From Clostridiaceae bacterium (lineage in GTDB: Bacteria > Bacillota > Clostridia > DSM-8532): DNA of 55,862 nt. Made by a program: the position numbers and the translations under genes. Below, one piece after another: positions 32,652 to 42,220 of this stretch. The stretch is from contig JAAYNA010000097.1 in NCBI GenBank assembly GCA_012521105.1, positions 1 to 55,862 on the forward strand. The letters are read 5' to 3'. Position 1 is the stretch's first letter. The number at the start of each line of letters is the position of its first letter. Below the pieces are notes generated by a model that did not search any database, was not told where the DNA came from, and saw only the letters and a program-made list of their open reading frames with translations.

Positions 32652-33206
32652 TTAAACTTCCATTATTTCATCAATTTTTGCGGCTACAATCTTGTCAATA
32701 TCCTCTATGTAACCGTCAGTAATTTTTTGGATTTCATTTTCACTTACTTTTAAATCGTCCTCAGTTATTTCGCCGGCCTTCTTCATCTTTTTGTGCTGAT
32801 CAAGAGCTTCACGCCTAACCTGGCGAATAGCTACTTTTGCATTTTCACCAATTTTTTTTACCTGTTTTGTTAATTCTACACGGCGTTCTTCAGTTAAAGG
32901 AGGGAATATTAAGCGAATTACTTTACCATCATTGTTTGGATTCAGACCCAGGTTTGCAGCATTAATAGCCCTTTCAATCTCTGATAGAATTTTAGTATCC
33001 CAAGGTTGAATAACTATTTGCCTGGCCTCGGGAACACTAACATTGGCAAGCTGGGTTACTGGTGTTGGAGCTCCATAATACTCAACGGTAACCTTGTCCA
33101 AAAGACGTGGGTTTGCACGACCTGCACGAATATTTGCAAGTTCGTCCTTCAAAACGCTTATGGTTTTATCCATTTTGCTGGTTACATTTTTGTATTCCTT
33201 TTCCAT
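32652..33206 (-). CDS. frr: Ribosome recycling factor
   Basis: Splits post-termination ribosomes together with EF-G. The 184-residue protein has the typical MEKEYKNVTSKMDKTI start, LANIRAGRANPRLLD (near 25), PQ-equivalent strands IVIQPWDTKILSEIERAI (near 85), FPPLTEERRVELTKQVKK (near 120) and RREALDQHKKMKK. Two adjacent ATG codons overlap the pyrH stop; the second is spaced better from GGGAGG. It is preceded by pyrH, as in most Firmicutes. Confidence 0.97.
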   Translation of the reverse strand: MEKEYKNVTSKMDKTISVLKDELANIRAGRANPRLLDKVTVEYYGAPTPVTQLANVSVPEARQIVIQPWDTKILSEIERAINAANLGLNPNNDGKVIRLIFPPLTEERRVELTKQVKKIGENAKVAIRQVRREALDQHKKMKKAGEITEDDLKVSENEIQKITDGYIEDIDKIVAAKIDEIMEV

Positions 33207-33208
33207 CA

Positions 33209-33937
<729 letters not shown>

Positions 33938-33954
33938 TTATTTCGTTACATTTA

Positions 33955-33990
33955 AAAGGGTATATTAATATTTTTATTAATATACCCTTT
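33955..33990 (-). terminator. Hairpin between tsf and pyrH, partial terminator or processing site
   Basis: A perfect 16-base-pair stem (33955-33970 with 33975-33990) with a four-base loop, followed in the minus-strand RNA by only four U then AAA. It lies in the 78-base tsf-pyrH gap and could lower pyrH-frr expression relative to rpsB-tsf. Confidence 0.6.
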
Positions 33991-34000
33991 TTATTGCTTA

Positions 34001-34648
34001 TCATTTAATCTGCTTCATTACCTCTTCTGCGAAATTATCTTCCCTCTTTTCCAGCCCTTCGCCCATTTCAAAGCGGACAAAACGGCGGATATTAATGTTT
34101 TCTCCTATTGTAGCAATTTTTTCATTAAGAACATCCTGTACTGTTTTGTCGGTATCTTTAATAAAGGGCTGTTCAAGCAGACAAATTTCCTTATAGAACT
34201 TTTCAATACGTCCGGCAACCATTTTCTCGGCTATGTTTGCCGGTTTGCCTTCATTCATGGCTTGAGCCTTTAAAATTTCCTTTTCTTTTTCAATTACATC
34301 CTCAGGTACTTCTTCTCTTCTAACATATTGAGGATTACTTGCTGCTATCTGCATTGCAATATCTTTTACAAAGCTTTTGAATTCTTCATTCTTAGCTGCA
34401 AAATCAGTCTCAATATTAACTTCTACTAAAACACCAATTCTACCGCCGCCATGAATATATGAATCAACAATACCTTCCGCAGCAATTCTTCCAGCCTTTT
34501 TGGCAGCAGTTGCCAAGCCTTTTTCCCTGAGATATTCAACAGCTTTTTCCATGTCCCCGTTACTTTCAACAAGAGCCTTCTTGCAATCCATCATACCGCT
34601 GCCTGTTCTCTCACGGAGTTCCTTTACCATACCAGCAGTTATATTCAT
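34001..34648 (-). CDS. tsf: Elongation factor Ts
   Basis: Guanine nucleotide exchange factor for EF-Tu. The 215-residue protein is the short Gram-positive form. The N-terminal UBA-like part is clear ([20 protein letters not shown], residues 7-26) as is [11 protein letters not shown]. The core contains the [20 protein letters not shown] segment (near 70-90) that contacts EF-Tu, and a C-terminal dimer module ([20 protein letters not shown]). AGGAGG precedes ATG. It follows rpsB by 27 bases. Confidence 0.97.
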   Translation of the reverse strand: MNITAGMVKELRERTGSGMMDCKKALVESNGDMEKAVEYLREKGLATAAKKAGRIAAEGIVDSYIHGGGRIGVLVEVNIETDFAAKNEEFKSFVKDIAMQIAASNPQYVRREEVPEDVIEKEKEILKAQAMNEGKPANIAEKMVAGRIEKFYKEICLLEQPFIKDTDKTVQDVLNEKIATIGENINIRRFVRFEMGEGLEKREDNFAEEVMKQIK

Positions 34649-34675
34649 TATTATCCTCCTATTCTTATTTTTCTA

Positions 34676-35482
34676 TTATTCTTCACCTTCGTCATTATCT
34701 TCTAATTCTTCGATACCTTCTTCATCTATATTTATATCATCGATGTTAAATTCATCTCCATCGCCGGTTTCATCGTTAGCTTCAGCAGATTCCATCTGTT
34801 CACCCTGTCTTGCTTCTATAACCGCATCTGCCATTTTTGAAGCTATCAGCTTAACAGCGCGAATAGCATCATCGTTACCCGGTATTACATAATCAACTTC
34901 GTCAGGGTCACAATTAGTATCTACAATTGCAACGATAGGAATACCTAATTTTTTCGCTTCAAGAATTGCAATTCTTTCTTTCCTTGGATCCACTACAAAC
35001 ACCGCACCCGGAAGTCTCTTCATTTCACGAATGCCACCCAGGTTTTTTTCAAGTTTTTCCATCTCCAGTTTTAACTTTATAACTTCTTTTTTGGGAAGAA
35101 CTTCGAAAATGCCTTCTTCCTCCATTTTTTGAAGCTCATTAAGGCGATCAATTCGTTTTTGGATTGTTTTAAAATTAGTTAACATTCCGCCAAGCCAGCG
35201 ATTATTCACATAAAACATTCCGCATCTTTCTGCTTCCTGGCGTATTGCATCCTGGGCCTGTTTTTTCGTTCCCACAAAAAGAACTTCTCCGCCTTCCATA
35301 ACTACATTGCGTAGAAAATAATAAGCTTCTTCAAGTTTTTTAACTGTTTTTTGAAGATCGATAATATAGATTCCGTTCCGCTCGGTGAAGATGTATTCCG
35401 CCATTTTAGGATTCCATCTTCTTGTTTGATGTCCAAAATGGACGCCAGCTTCCAACAGCTGTTTCATAGAAATTACAGACAT
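34676..35482 (-). CDS. rpsB: Ribosomal protein S2 with an acidic C-terminal tail
   Basis: A small-subunit ribosomal protein, 268 residues. All family segments are present: [19 protein letters not shown] at the start, [10 protein letters not shown] near 63, [13 protein letters not shown] near 95, [15 protein letters not shown] near 150 and [19 protein letters not shown] near 180. About 33 residues after the usual end ([14 protein letters not shown] and onward) are almost all acidic, longer than in many relatives. CAGGAGG precedes ATG. The leader and promoter lie upstream and are described separately. Confidence 0.97.
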   Translation of the reverse strand: MSVISMKQLLEAGVHFGHQTRRWNPKMAEYIFTERNGIYIIDLQKTVKKLEEAYYFLRNVVMEGGEVLFVGTKKQAQDAIRQEAERCGMFYVNNRWLGGMLTNFKTIQKRIDRLNELQKMEEEGIFEVLPKKEVIKLKLEMEKLEKNLGGIREMKRLPGAVFVVDPRKERIAILEAKKLGIPIVAIVDTNCDPDEVDYVIPGNDDAIRAVKLIASKMADAVIEARQGEQMESAEANDETGDGDEFNIDDINIDEEGIEELEDNDEGEE

Positions 35483-35634
35483 AAAATAAAACCTCCTGTT
35501 TCACCTCCGCGGTTTTCAACTTTGTAAAACACCCGTTAAACTTATAGCCGTAAAAAAAGCAGCCATGCTGCAAATTTCAGTTAAGGGCACAATTTTACAA
35601 ATCAAACCACGTGTGTATTTTTTAATTCGAAAGT
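35483..35634 (-). promoter_or_regulatory. Leader of rpsB with attenuator-like hairpin
   Basis: The transcript from the promoter at 35635-35663 would carry about 146 untranslated bases. Inside it, a five-base-pair stem (35559-35563 with 35567-35571) is followed at once by seven U in the minus-strand RNA, which is the shape of a short terminator placed well before the gene. Downstream lie GTTTAACGGGTG and an AACCGCGGAGG segment before the actual AGGAGG. The element may mediate feedback by S2 or be an attenuator. The mechanism is not readable from this sequence. Confidence 0.5.
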
Positions 35635-35663
35635 AGTATACCATACAGCGCTGTATTTGGCAA
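35635..35663 (-). promoter_or_regulatory. Sigma-A promoter of rpsB-tsf
   Basis: TTGCCA (35658-35663) and TATACT (35635-35640) on the minus strand are separated by exactly 17 bases, and a TGG before the -10 adds an extended -10 element. The rest of the 306-base gap to the cpaF stop (35664-35788) shows no clear terminator or gene. Confidence 0.85.
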
Positions 35664-35788
35664 CAAGCAATTTTTTTGTTTTTCCCGCTCATATCTTTCC
35701 TCATTATGAAAAAGTAAATTCAACCCCAACAATTATTGAAGTGGATAAAACTTTTGCAAAGAGGAATTTAGGTTTTCAATCGACCTGT

Positions 35789-37054
35789 TTATATCTTTAA
35801 CAGTGGATGGTTTGGAAAATATCCCAGGTATTGTTTGATCTTTTCTGTATTTTGAAGCAGGCAGCCTGTTGATTTTAAATGTCCTGCAACTTTTCCGTTT
35901 TCATCCTCTCCTTCTTCTTCATATCTGTAAAGCTGGTTCAGTTTTACATCCCCGTCATGATAGCCCAGAACCTCACAAATCTCGGTTACTTTACGTGTAC
36001 CGTCTCTGAAACGGGAAAGAAAGATCATTATATCAAGGCTTGATGCTATTTGCTTTCTAATTGCCTCCAAAGGAAGAGGTGCTGCCATCAATACCATTGT
36101 TTCAAGACGGGATAGCATATCGGGAATGGAATTGGCATGGCCGGTTGACATTGAACCTTCATGTCCGGTATTCATAGCCTGAAGCATATCGAGAGCTTCC
36201 TCACCCCGGACCTCCCCTACTATTATTCTTTCTGGCCTCATGCGTAATGATGTTTTTATAAGTGCTTTCATGGGTATTTCCCCTATACCTTCTGTATTAG
36301 CATTCCGTGTTTCCATTTGTGCTAAATTGGCTATATTTGATAACCTCAGTTCTGCCGAATCTTCAATTGTAATAATTCGTTCTGTTGAAGGTATGAAATT
36401 TGAAAGAACGTTTAAAAAAGTAGTTTTGCCCGAACCTGTTCCACCGCAAATGAAAAGATTATACTTTGCCTGAACCAGAATTTTAAGAAAATCGGCTGCT
36501 TCATTGGATATTGAATCTGATTCTATTAATTTTTCCATTGTTAAAGGTTTTTCAGGAAATTTTCTTATAGTCACTAAAGGTCCATTCAACGCTACAGGAT
36601 TTAAAACAACATTAACCCTCGAACCGTCCGAAAGTCTTGCATCAGCAATTGGCTGCGCCTCATTAACGCTTCTGTTAACTTTTGAAACTATTCGCTGAAT
36701 TAGATCTTCAAGTTGCTCTCTGCTCTCAAATTTTAGTGAGGTCTTCTCAGAAATTCCGTTTTTTTCAATAAATATATTATCAGGTCCATTTATCATAATT
36801 TCAGTTATATCCGGATCTTTAAGCAAAGGTTCGAGAATATCAAATCGTCTTAACGAATTAAATACGGTTTCAACCAATCTCTTTTTATCCGAAATTCCCA
36901 AGTGCATATGCCTTGTTTTTTCAAAAACCACTTCTTCAACCACAGAAATTAACATTGTGTCCATTTCTTCTTCGGAAACGTTTATTAATTCGGTTCTTTT
37001 TACAACTTCATAACGGATTTCCTTTATTATTTCATTATCAAACTGATAACTCAT
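35789..37054 (-). CDS. cpaF: CpaF/TadA-type secretion ATPase (canonical)
   Basis: A 421-residue hexameric ATPase of the Tad/Flp pilus type. Visible are the N-terminal three-helix region, IVSKVNRSVNEAQPIADARL (near 120), Walker A in GGTGSGKTTFLN (near 205), ITIEDSAELRL (Asp box), Walker B region RPERIIVGEVRGEEALDML, and the His box EGSMSTGHANSI. Length and motifs match CpaF closely, unlike the ATPase at 26343-28199. Its neighbour is a CpaE-like protein 34 bases upstream. No platform (TadB/C) or pilin gene accompanies it here, so its partners must be encoded elsewhere or be those of the operon on the far side of rpsB. Confidence 0.93.
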   Translation of the reverse strand: MSYQFDNEIIKEIRYEVVKRTELINVSEEEMDTMLISVVEEVVFEKTRHMHLGISDKKRLVETVFNSLRRFDILEPLLKDPDITEIMINGPDNIFIEKNGISEKTSLKFESREQLEDLIQRIVSKVNRSVNEAQPIADARLSDGSRVNVVLNPVALNGPLVTIRKFPEKPLTMEKLIESDSISNEAADFLKILVQAKYNLFICGGTGSGKTTFLNVLSNFIPSTERIITIEDSAELRLSNIANLAQMETRNANTEGIGEIPMKALIKTSLRMRPERIIVGEVRGEEALDMLQAMNTGHEGSMSTGHANSIPDMLSRLETMVLMAAPLPLEAIRKQIASSLDIMIFLSRFRDGTRKVTEICEVLGYHDGDVKLNQLYRYEEEGEDENGKVAGHLKSTGCLLQNTEKIKQYLGYFPNHPLLKI

Positions 37055-37088
37055 CCGGCCATCTCCTTTGGATTTTCATAATTTGTCA

Positions 37089-38111
37089 TTAATTTAATAA
37101 ACCTTCCAGTTGCCTTCTTTTATCTGTATCCAATGAAAACCCGTCCATAGTTGCTATAGATTCATTTAACCACAATAATTCATGGAGATTGTCCAATTCT
37201 TCTGATAAAAGTATTTCTTCATTTCTGCCACAAAAAATCCATGCTATTTTATCAGAATTTAAACCTCGGATACTGTTTAGAAAACTCTTTATCCGTGGAA
37301 TCTGATGCAGGTGTGTTTTATCAAAGGGTATAAATATATTTGATGCAGCTTCTAATAATTTTATTGTTATTGGACCTGTATTACATTCAAGATCTGCAAT
37401 AATCTTTGAAAAATGTCCCCATGACGTCAGGGCTTCAATAAAAATATCTGCTTCATTATCTGTAAGCTCCCATAAATCTTTTGGGTTATCCAGGGGTGGA
37501 ATAAAGTTGATATTACTGCTATCGGTGAAGACCGCACTTTCCAAAGCAATTACCGGATTACCCTTTTGGCTTTTTATATGGTATAGTATGTCTGAAAGAT
37601 TTTTGTTGTAAGCTTGAAAATTCTCACCTATTTTGTAAAGGGGAAAGGAGTCTAAACTTATATAAACATAATCTGTCGATAAATAAGATAATAGTAAAGC
37701 AAGTGTTGACTTTAAGTATATATTTGTTGAAAAGCAGGCAATAAGATGGCTTTTACCAAAAGTAAACCATTTTTCGGCTCGGGTTTGATTATTTGAAAGA
37801 ACTGACAGGATATCTGAGCAAATTGAAGGAGCGGGTTGATACTTTTCAATAGCAGGTAAGTCAGTAAGTTCTACAGCCTGTCCCAATACAATGGATTCCA
37901 CATTATGATCAGTACTTTCAATCAGAAAATCCTCTCTGGCCAGTATAATATTAACACTGTCTTTATTTTCGGAAATAAACCTTTTGAAGCTTTCCTTTTC
38001 GGTAAAAGATGAAATTTTAAATTGATTCGGTTTGTTTTCAATAAACCACTGTGCCAAATGATTAACATATTCAAAATCATAATCAGCTAAAACCAGGTGA
38101 ATTTGCGGCAT
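37089..38111 (-). CDS. CpaE/TadZ-like protein with receiver-like N-terminus and altered P-loop
   Basis: A 340-residue protein. Residues 1-95 resemble a response-regulator receiver in layout (IHLVLADYDFEYVNHLAQWF, then VNIILAREDFLI) but are too diverged to confirm a phosphorylation site. After a linker, LIACFSTNIYLKSTLALLLSYL (near 130-150) corresponds to the ParA/MinD P-loop. Its glycines are replaced (NIYLKST where GGVGKTT is usual) while the lysine remains. KIIADLECNTGPITIKLL (near 245) is the Walker B-like strand. This is the domain order of CpaE/TadZ. ATG at 38111 has AAGGGGTGAT upstream and is chosen over a TTG seven codons earlier. It is paired with cpaF. Confidence 0.72.
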   Translation of the reverse strand: MPQIHLVLADYDFEYVNHLAQWFIENKPNQFKISSFTEKESFKRFISENKDSVNIILAREDFLIESTDHNVESIVLGQAVELTDLPAIEKYQPAPSICSDILSVLSNNQTRAEKWFTFGKSHLIACFSTNIYLKSTLALLLSYLSTDYVYISLDSFPLYKIGENFQAYNKNLSDILYHIKSQKGNPVIALESAVFTDSSNINFIPPLDNPKDLWELTDNEADIFIEALTSWGHFSKIIADLECNTGPITIKLLEAASNIFIPFDKTHLHQIPRIKSFLNSIRGLNSDKIAWIFCGRNEEILLSEELDNLHELLWLNESIATMDGFSLDTDKRRQLEGLLN

Positions 38112-38307
38112 TAGTATCACCCCTTCTCTCAATGAAAATTCTAAGCAGAAGCTTTAATCTGCTGCTGTATTTTAATGCTGTTGCATAATAATATATTTAT
38201 TTACACATTTTTCTTGTTTATAAATGAATTGTCCACTATTTTTCTTTTAGTGTCAATATGTGAAGTGAGTTAAAGATACTTTGTAAAATTACAAAATCTC
38301 TGTTATT

Positions 38308-39003
38308 TCATTTTGACAGAAACATTTTCGGGACATCACCAACAATTACCGTTTCAGATATAATTATCTCCCGGTCTATCTTCTCTTCCATGCTTATGAA
38401 TGGAAATAACACTTTAACCTTTACAGATACGTTCATTTTTAATTTATGCACTGTTTGGTTTATTCCGGCATCCTGAAAAACCGACTGCGGAGTTACCGAT
38501 ACCTTTCCGCCAGGGATTATCCTGTAGGGTATTGAAAAACCGAAAGAAGATAACAGCTTTCTGCCTGTAACAGAACCCAACGGTACCTTTATTTTTTCGT
38601 ATTCCCTTTTCTTAATCTCTTTTTGAATGCTTTCGGACAATATTGAAGCAAAACGGTTCACTTCTATTGTGTCGGTTTCAACTGATGTGACCACTCCATC
38701 ATTGTTATAACCTACTATTACAAAGCTTTTATCCTGATAAAGAGAAGATACGGAAAGTACTCCCATGTCTATATATTCATTTACAAGCTGTGCTGCCTTA
38801 TATTCACTAATATTTTCAACCGCAGCATAAAAATTCTTTCCTATACTGTTTATAACAGCAACAAGAAAGACCGTGCATATTACCATTCGGAAAAATGAGA
38901 AAAAATCACGCTTAAATGTGCCATTTAAAATATTAATACGCGGGCGATTTCTGTAACGTACCCTCATATAGGACATGTATCTGTTATATGAATATTTTTT
39001 CAT
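38308..39003 (-). CDS. yunB: Sporulation protein YunB
   Basis: A 231-residue protein of the YunB family, which in Bacillus is made in the mother cell under sigma-E. A basic N-terminus (YNRYMSYMRVRYRNRPRIN) is followed by one membrane helix (about 38-56) and an extracellular domain with IPLGSVTG-like and GDVPKMF signatures (VPLGSVTGRKLLSSFGF near 140, VGDVPKMFL at the end). ATG at 39003 with GGGGG seven bases before it is chosen over an upstream in-frame start. The ribosome site lies in one arm of a long hairpin (39005-39047). It follows rpoD by 70 bases. It marks the organism as an endospore former. Confidence 0.9.
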   Translation of the reverse strand: MKKYSYNRYMSYMRVRYRNRPRINILNGTFKRDFFSFFRMVICTVFLVAVINSIGKNFYAAVENISEYKAAQLVNEYIDMGVLSVSSLYQDKSFVIVGYNNDGVVTSVETDTIEVNRFASILSESIQKEIKKREYEKIKVPLGSVTGRKLLSSFGFSIPYRIIPGGKVSVTPQSVFQDAGINQTVHKLKMNVSVKVKVLFPFISMEEKIDREIIISETVIVGDVPKMFLSK

Positions 39004-39004
39004 A

Positions 39005-39047
39005 AGAATACCCCCATACATTCAATATATTGGAATGGGGGTATTCT
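39005..39047 (-). promoter_or_regulatory. Hairpin that sequesters the yunB ribosome-binding site
   Basis: A perfect 13-base-pair stem pairs 39005-39017 with 39035-39047 around a 17-base loop. The GGGGG ribosome site of yunB (39011-39015) is inside the stem. The minus-strand RNA has no U-run after it (next is UUAUG), so it is not a classical terminator of rpoD. Read-through from rpoD would probably silence yunB translation. A CATACAAG segment like a sigma-E -10 box lies just upstream, but its -35 is poor. Confidence 0.55.
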
Positions 39048-39073
39048 GGTGCTTGTATGGATTTATACATTGC

Positions 39074-40312
39074 TTAATCGAGGTAATCCTTCAGTTTTTT
39101 GCTTCTGCTTGGATGACGAAGTTTTCTCAATGCTTTTGCTTCAATCTGGCGTATTCGTTCACGGGTAACATTAAACTCTCTGCCTACCTCTTCAAGGGTA
39201 CGGGCTCTTCCGTCATCAAGCCCGAAACGAAGTCTCAGAACTTTCTCTTCCCTTGGTGTCAGTGTATCCAATACATCAATTAACTGCTCTTTTAATAAAG
39301 TAAATGCTGCAGATTCATCAGGTGCAGGCGCGTCATCATCAGGAATAAAATCACCCAGATGACTGTCTTCCTCTTCACCAATAGGGGTTTCAAGGGATAC
39401 AGGCTCTTGTGAAATTTTCATAATTTCACGCACTTTTTCTTCAGACAATCCCATTTCATTTGCAATTTCTTCAGGAGTTGGTTCTCTTCCAAGTTCCTGC
39501 AGTAATTGCCTTGATACCCTGATTAATTTATTTATTGTTTCAACCATGTGTACCGGGATACGGATTGTCCTTGCCTGATCTGCTATAGCACGGGTAATTG
39601 CCTGGCGTATCCACCATGTTGCATAGGTACTGAATTTAAAACCCTTTCTATAATCAAATTTCTCAACGGCTTTAATTAAGCCAAGGTTTCCTTCCTGGAT
39701 TAAATCAAGAAAAAGCATGCCTCTTCCTACATACCTTTTGGCTATACTTACAACAAGGCGTAAATTTGCTTCTGCAAGCCTTTTTTTAGGTTCCTCCTCA
39801 CCTGCTTCCATCCTCTTAGCAAGCTCAATCTCTTCTTCTGCTGTTAAAAGAGGAACTTTTCCGATTTCTTTTAAATACATCCTTACCGGATCATCGATAG
39901 TTACACCTTCAGGAATGCTTAATTCAGGATCTTCTTCCAATTCTAATTCTTCTATTTCATCATCTGCTTCGGGCAACACGTCAATACCCAAACGTTCAAG
40001 GGCATCATAAATTCTCTCGATTTTTTCCGGGGGCAGATCAATTTTTTCAAAAGCATCCATTATTTCCTTATAAGTAAGCATACCTTTGGCTTTACCCAAT
40101 TCAGTCAATTCCCGGAGAATAACAGAAGGCTCTTTTGTGGTTTCCTGGCTTTTCCCGTTTTTTATATTTAAAGCTTTATCCTTATTTTTTTCCTTAGCTT
40201 TATTATTTGTTTCAACAGACTTTTTACTAATTATTTCGGTAGATTTATTGGTTTTTTCTTTACTCGCATCGGTTTTACCGGCAGAGAGATTTTTTTTCTT
40301 AATATCTGCCAT
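39074..40312 (-). CDS. rpoD: Primary sigma factor RpoD/SigA
   Basis: The housekeeping sigma factor, 412 residues. After a Lys/Ser/Asn-rich extension (residues 1-60) come region 1.1 with its acidic stretch ([17 protein letters not shown]), region 1.2 ([20 protein letters not shown]), region 2 ([23 protein letters not shown] and [18 protein letters not shown]), region 3 ([11 protein letters not shown]), and region 4.2 ending [18 protein letters not shown]. The gene order dnaG-rpoD is the conserved macromolecular-synthesis pair; dgt is immediately upstream. It is likely transcribed from before dgt. Confidence 0.98.
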   Translation of the reverse strand: MADIKKKNLSAGKTDASKEKTNKSTEIISKKSVETNNKAKEKNKDKALNIKNGKSQETTKEPSVILRELTELGKAKGMLTYKEIMDAFEKIDLPPEKIERIYDALERLGIDVLPEADDEIEELELEEDPELSIPEGVTIDDPVRMYLKEIGKVPLLTAEEEIELAKRMEAGEEEPKKRLAEANLRLVVSIAKRYVGRGMLFLDLIQEGNLGLIKAVEKFDYRKGFKFSTYATWWIRQAITRAIADQARTIRIPVHMVETINKLIRVSRQLLQELGREPTPEEIANEMGLSEEKVREIMKISQEPVSLETPIGEEEDSHLGDFIPDDDAPAPDESAAFTLLKEQLIDVLDTLTPREEKVLRLRFGLDDGRARTLEEVGREFNVTRERIRQIEAKALRKLRHPSRSKKLKDYLD

Positions 40313-40353
40313 ATTTATCTATTCCACCTCTCGTTTTGTGAATAGTAATTTTA

Positions 40354-42147
40354 TCATACATTTGCTATTTTTCTAATAATAGACTGAAGTTGTTTCTGCA
40401 ATTGTTTTTTTTCCTCTACATTGCTAATATTCTTCAAACGCATTAAAATATCCTTTTTTTCTTCTTCTAATTTTAAAACCTCAAGTTTTTGCAGAATATC
40501 TTCAAGTGCTTTTTCAGGTTCATCAATATTACTTAAGGTTTTTGATACGTGAATGATTGATGAAGCTATCTCAGGGGCAAGCTTCGAAATATATTCTTCC
40601 AATAGAAAATCATTACCGGTTCCTAATTTATCATATAAAACGCCTGCCATTTTTCTCAGATTTTCATCACAAAAATCCGATGGCTCATATCTGTTTACAA
40701 CTTTATGATATAATTGGTTTTCACGGCATAACAGAGCTAACAGCATTTTTTCATATCGGACTCTTACTCCTTCATTTTTACCGACTTTATAGGTCTTAAC
40801 AGAACCCTTCAGTTCCTTTTTTGCAGAATAAAATTCTGTGGTTTTTTCCTTTCTCTGTTTCTGTTTAAGCCGTCTCTCAACTTCAGCATGTATTGCATCT
40901 TCTGTTATGTTATAATTACGGGAAATTTTCCTAATAATTATTTCCCTTTCCAGAAAATTTTCCTGTTTTGTTAGAAGATCAGCAACTCCATTTAAAAATT
41001 TAAGTTTTGATTCTTCGTTGTCTGGTGAATGCATATTTTTTAGCAGGCTAATTTTATATTCTAAGAGTGATATTGCCCGTTCTATCAACATTTTAAACTT
41101 TTCCGGACCATTTTTTCTTATAAAATCATCCGGGTCCTTTCCATCAGGAATTTGCAGCACTCTTACACGACAGTCCAGATTATTTAAAACCTCAAGCCCC
41201 CTTTCAGTTGCTTTCTGGCCTGCCGTATCTGAATCATATGCAAGAATAATCTCATCTGAGTATTTTTTTAGCATACGTCCCTGCATGCTTGTCAATGCTG
41301 TTCCCAGTGGAGCCACAGCGAAATCGATACCCGCCTGGTGCAACGAAATAACATCCATATAACCTTCAACAATCAGAAGCTTTTTTTCTCTGCTTTTTTT
41401 GGCAATGTGCATGCCGAATAATTCTCTTCCCTTGCTGTAACAAGGGGTTTCAGGTGAATTAATATATTTAGGCAAAGAATCGTCCATAACTCTTCCACCA
41501 AACGCAACAATGTTTCCACGTATATCGAATATCGGAAACATAATTCTTCCTCTAAATCTATCAATTAACTTATCATATTTATTTTTTATGGCAAGCCCTG
41601 ATTGAATCAGTATGGACTCATCAAAACCTTCTTTCAAAAGAAAATTTGACAACAAATCCCATTCATTTGGAGCATAACCAATTCCAAACCGTTTAATAAT
41701 ACGGTTGCTTAAGCCCCTGTTATGGAGATATTTCAGCGCCTCTTTACCCTTTTCAGCAGCAAGACAGGAAAAGAAAAACCTTGCAGCTGCCCTGTTAATG
41801 TCAAGAATACTTTTCCTGAGCCTGATTTTTTCCTGCTCTTCCCTATTATCCGGTTCAGGTAAAACAATTCCTGCTCTGTCTGCAAGTAACCTGAGAGCAT
41901 CAGGAAAAGTAAGGTTTTCAATATTCATAATAAAGTGATATACATTGCCGCCATTATTACATCCAAAGCAATAATAGAATTGCTTTACAGGTTCAACATG
42001 GAAAGATGGTGTCTTTTCACTATGAAAAGGGCATAGTCCAAAATACCCCCCTCCTTTCCTCTCAAGGCGGATGTATTCAGAAACTACTTCCACCAAATCA
42101 TTATTAAGCCTGACTTCTTCGATTATTTCGTCGGGATAATAGTTCAT
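40354..42147 (-). CDS. dnaG: DNA primase
   Basis: Makes the RNA primers for DNA replication; 597 residues. The N-terminal zinc ribbon has C41, H44, C62 and C65-type spacing in CPFHSEKTPSFHVEPVKQF and YYCFGC. The Toprim core contains ERFGIGYAP-like RFGIGYAPNEW, GGRVMDDSLPKYINSPE, VEGYMDVISLHQAG and ALTSMQGRMLKKYSDEI (aspartate/glutamate metal sites). A C-terminal DnaB-interaction domain follows (from about 440). GGGGGG is immediately upstream of ATG. It lies 41 bases before rpoD, in the usual operon. Confidence 0.97.
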   Translation of the reverse strand: MNYYPDEIIEEVRLNNDLVEVVSEYIRLERKGGGYFGLCPFHSEKTPSFHVEPVKQFYYCFGCNNGGNVYHFIMNIENLTFPDALRLLADRAGIVLPEPDNREEQEKIRLRKSILDINRAAARFFFSCLAAEKGKEALKYLHNRGLSNRIIKRFGIGYAPNEWDLLSNFLLKEGFDESILIQSGLAIKNKYDKLIDRFRGRIMFPIFDIRGNIVAFGGRVMDDSLPKYINSPETPCYSKGRELFGMHIAKKSREKKLLIVEGYMDVISLHQAGIDFAVAPLGTALTSMQGRMLKKYSDEIILAYDSDTAGQKATERGLEVLNNLDCRVRVLQIPDGKDPDDFIRKNGPEKFKMLIERAISLLEYKISLLKNMHSPDNEESKLKFLNGVADLLTKQENFLEREIIIRKISRNYNITEDAIHAEVERRLKQKQRKEKTTEFYSAKKELKGSVKTYKVGKNEGVRVRYEKMLLALLCRENQLYHKVVNRYEPSDFCDENLRKMAGVLYDKLGTGNDFLLEEYISKLAPEIASSIIHVSKTLSNIDEPEKALEDILQKLEVLKLEEEKKDILMRLKNISNVEEKKQLQKQLQSIIRKIANV

Positions 42148-42220
42148 AAGCCCCCCAGAGATATTATATTATCATATTCGACAAGTTTTGCAAAAATCCT
42201 TCTCAGAAATTAAATTTTTA

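Noticed and set aside
35516-35704. 62-codon minus-strand frame before rpsB
   Set aside because: It covers the rpsB promoter and leader, so it would be read only from an RNA that starts further upstream; its composition is not protein-like.
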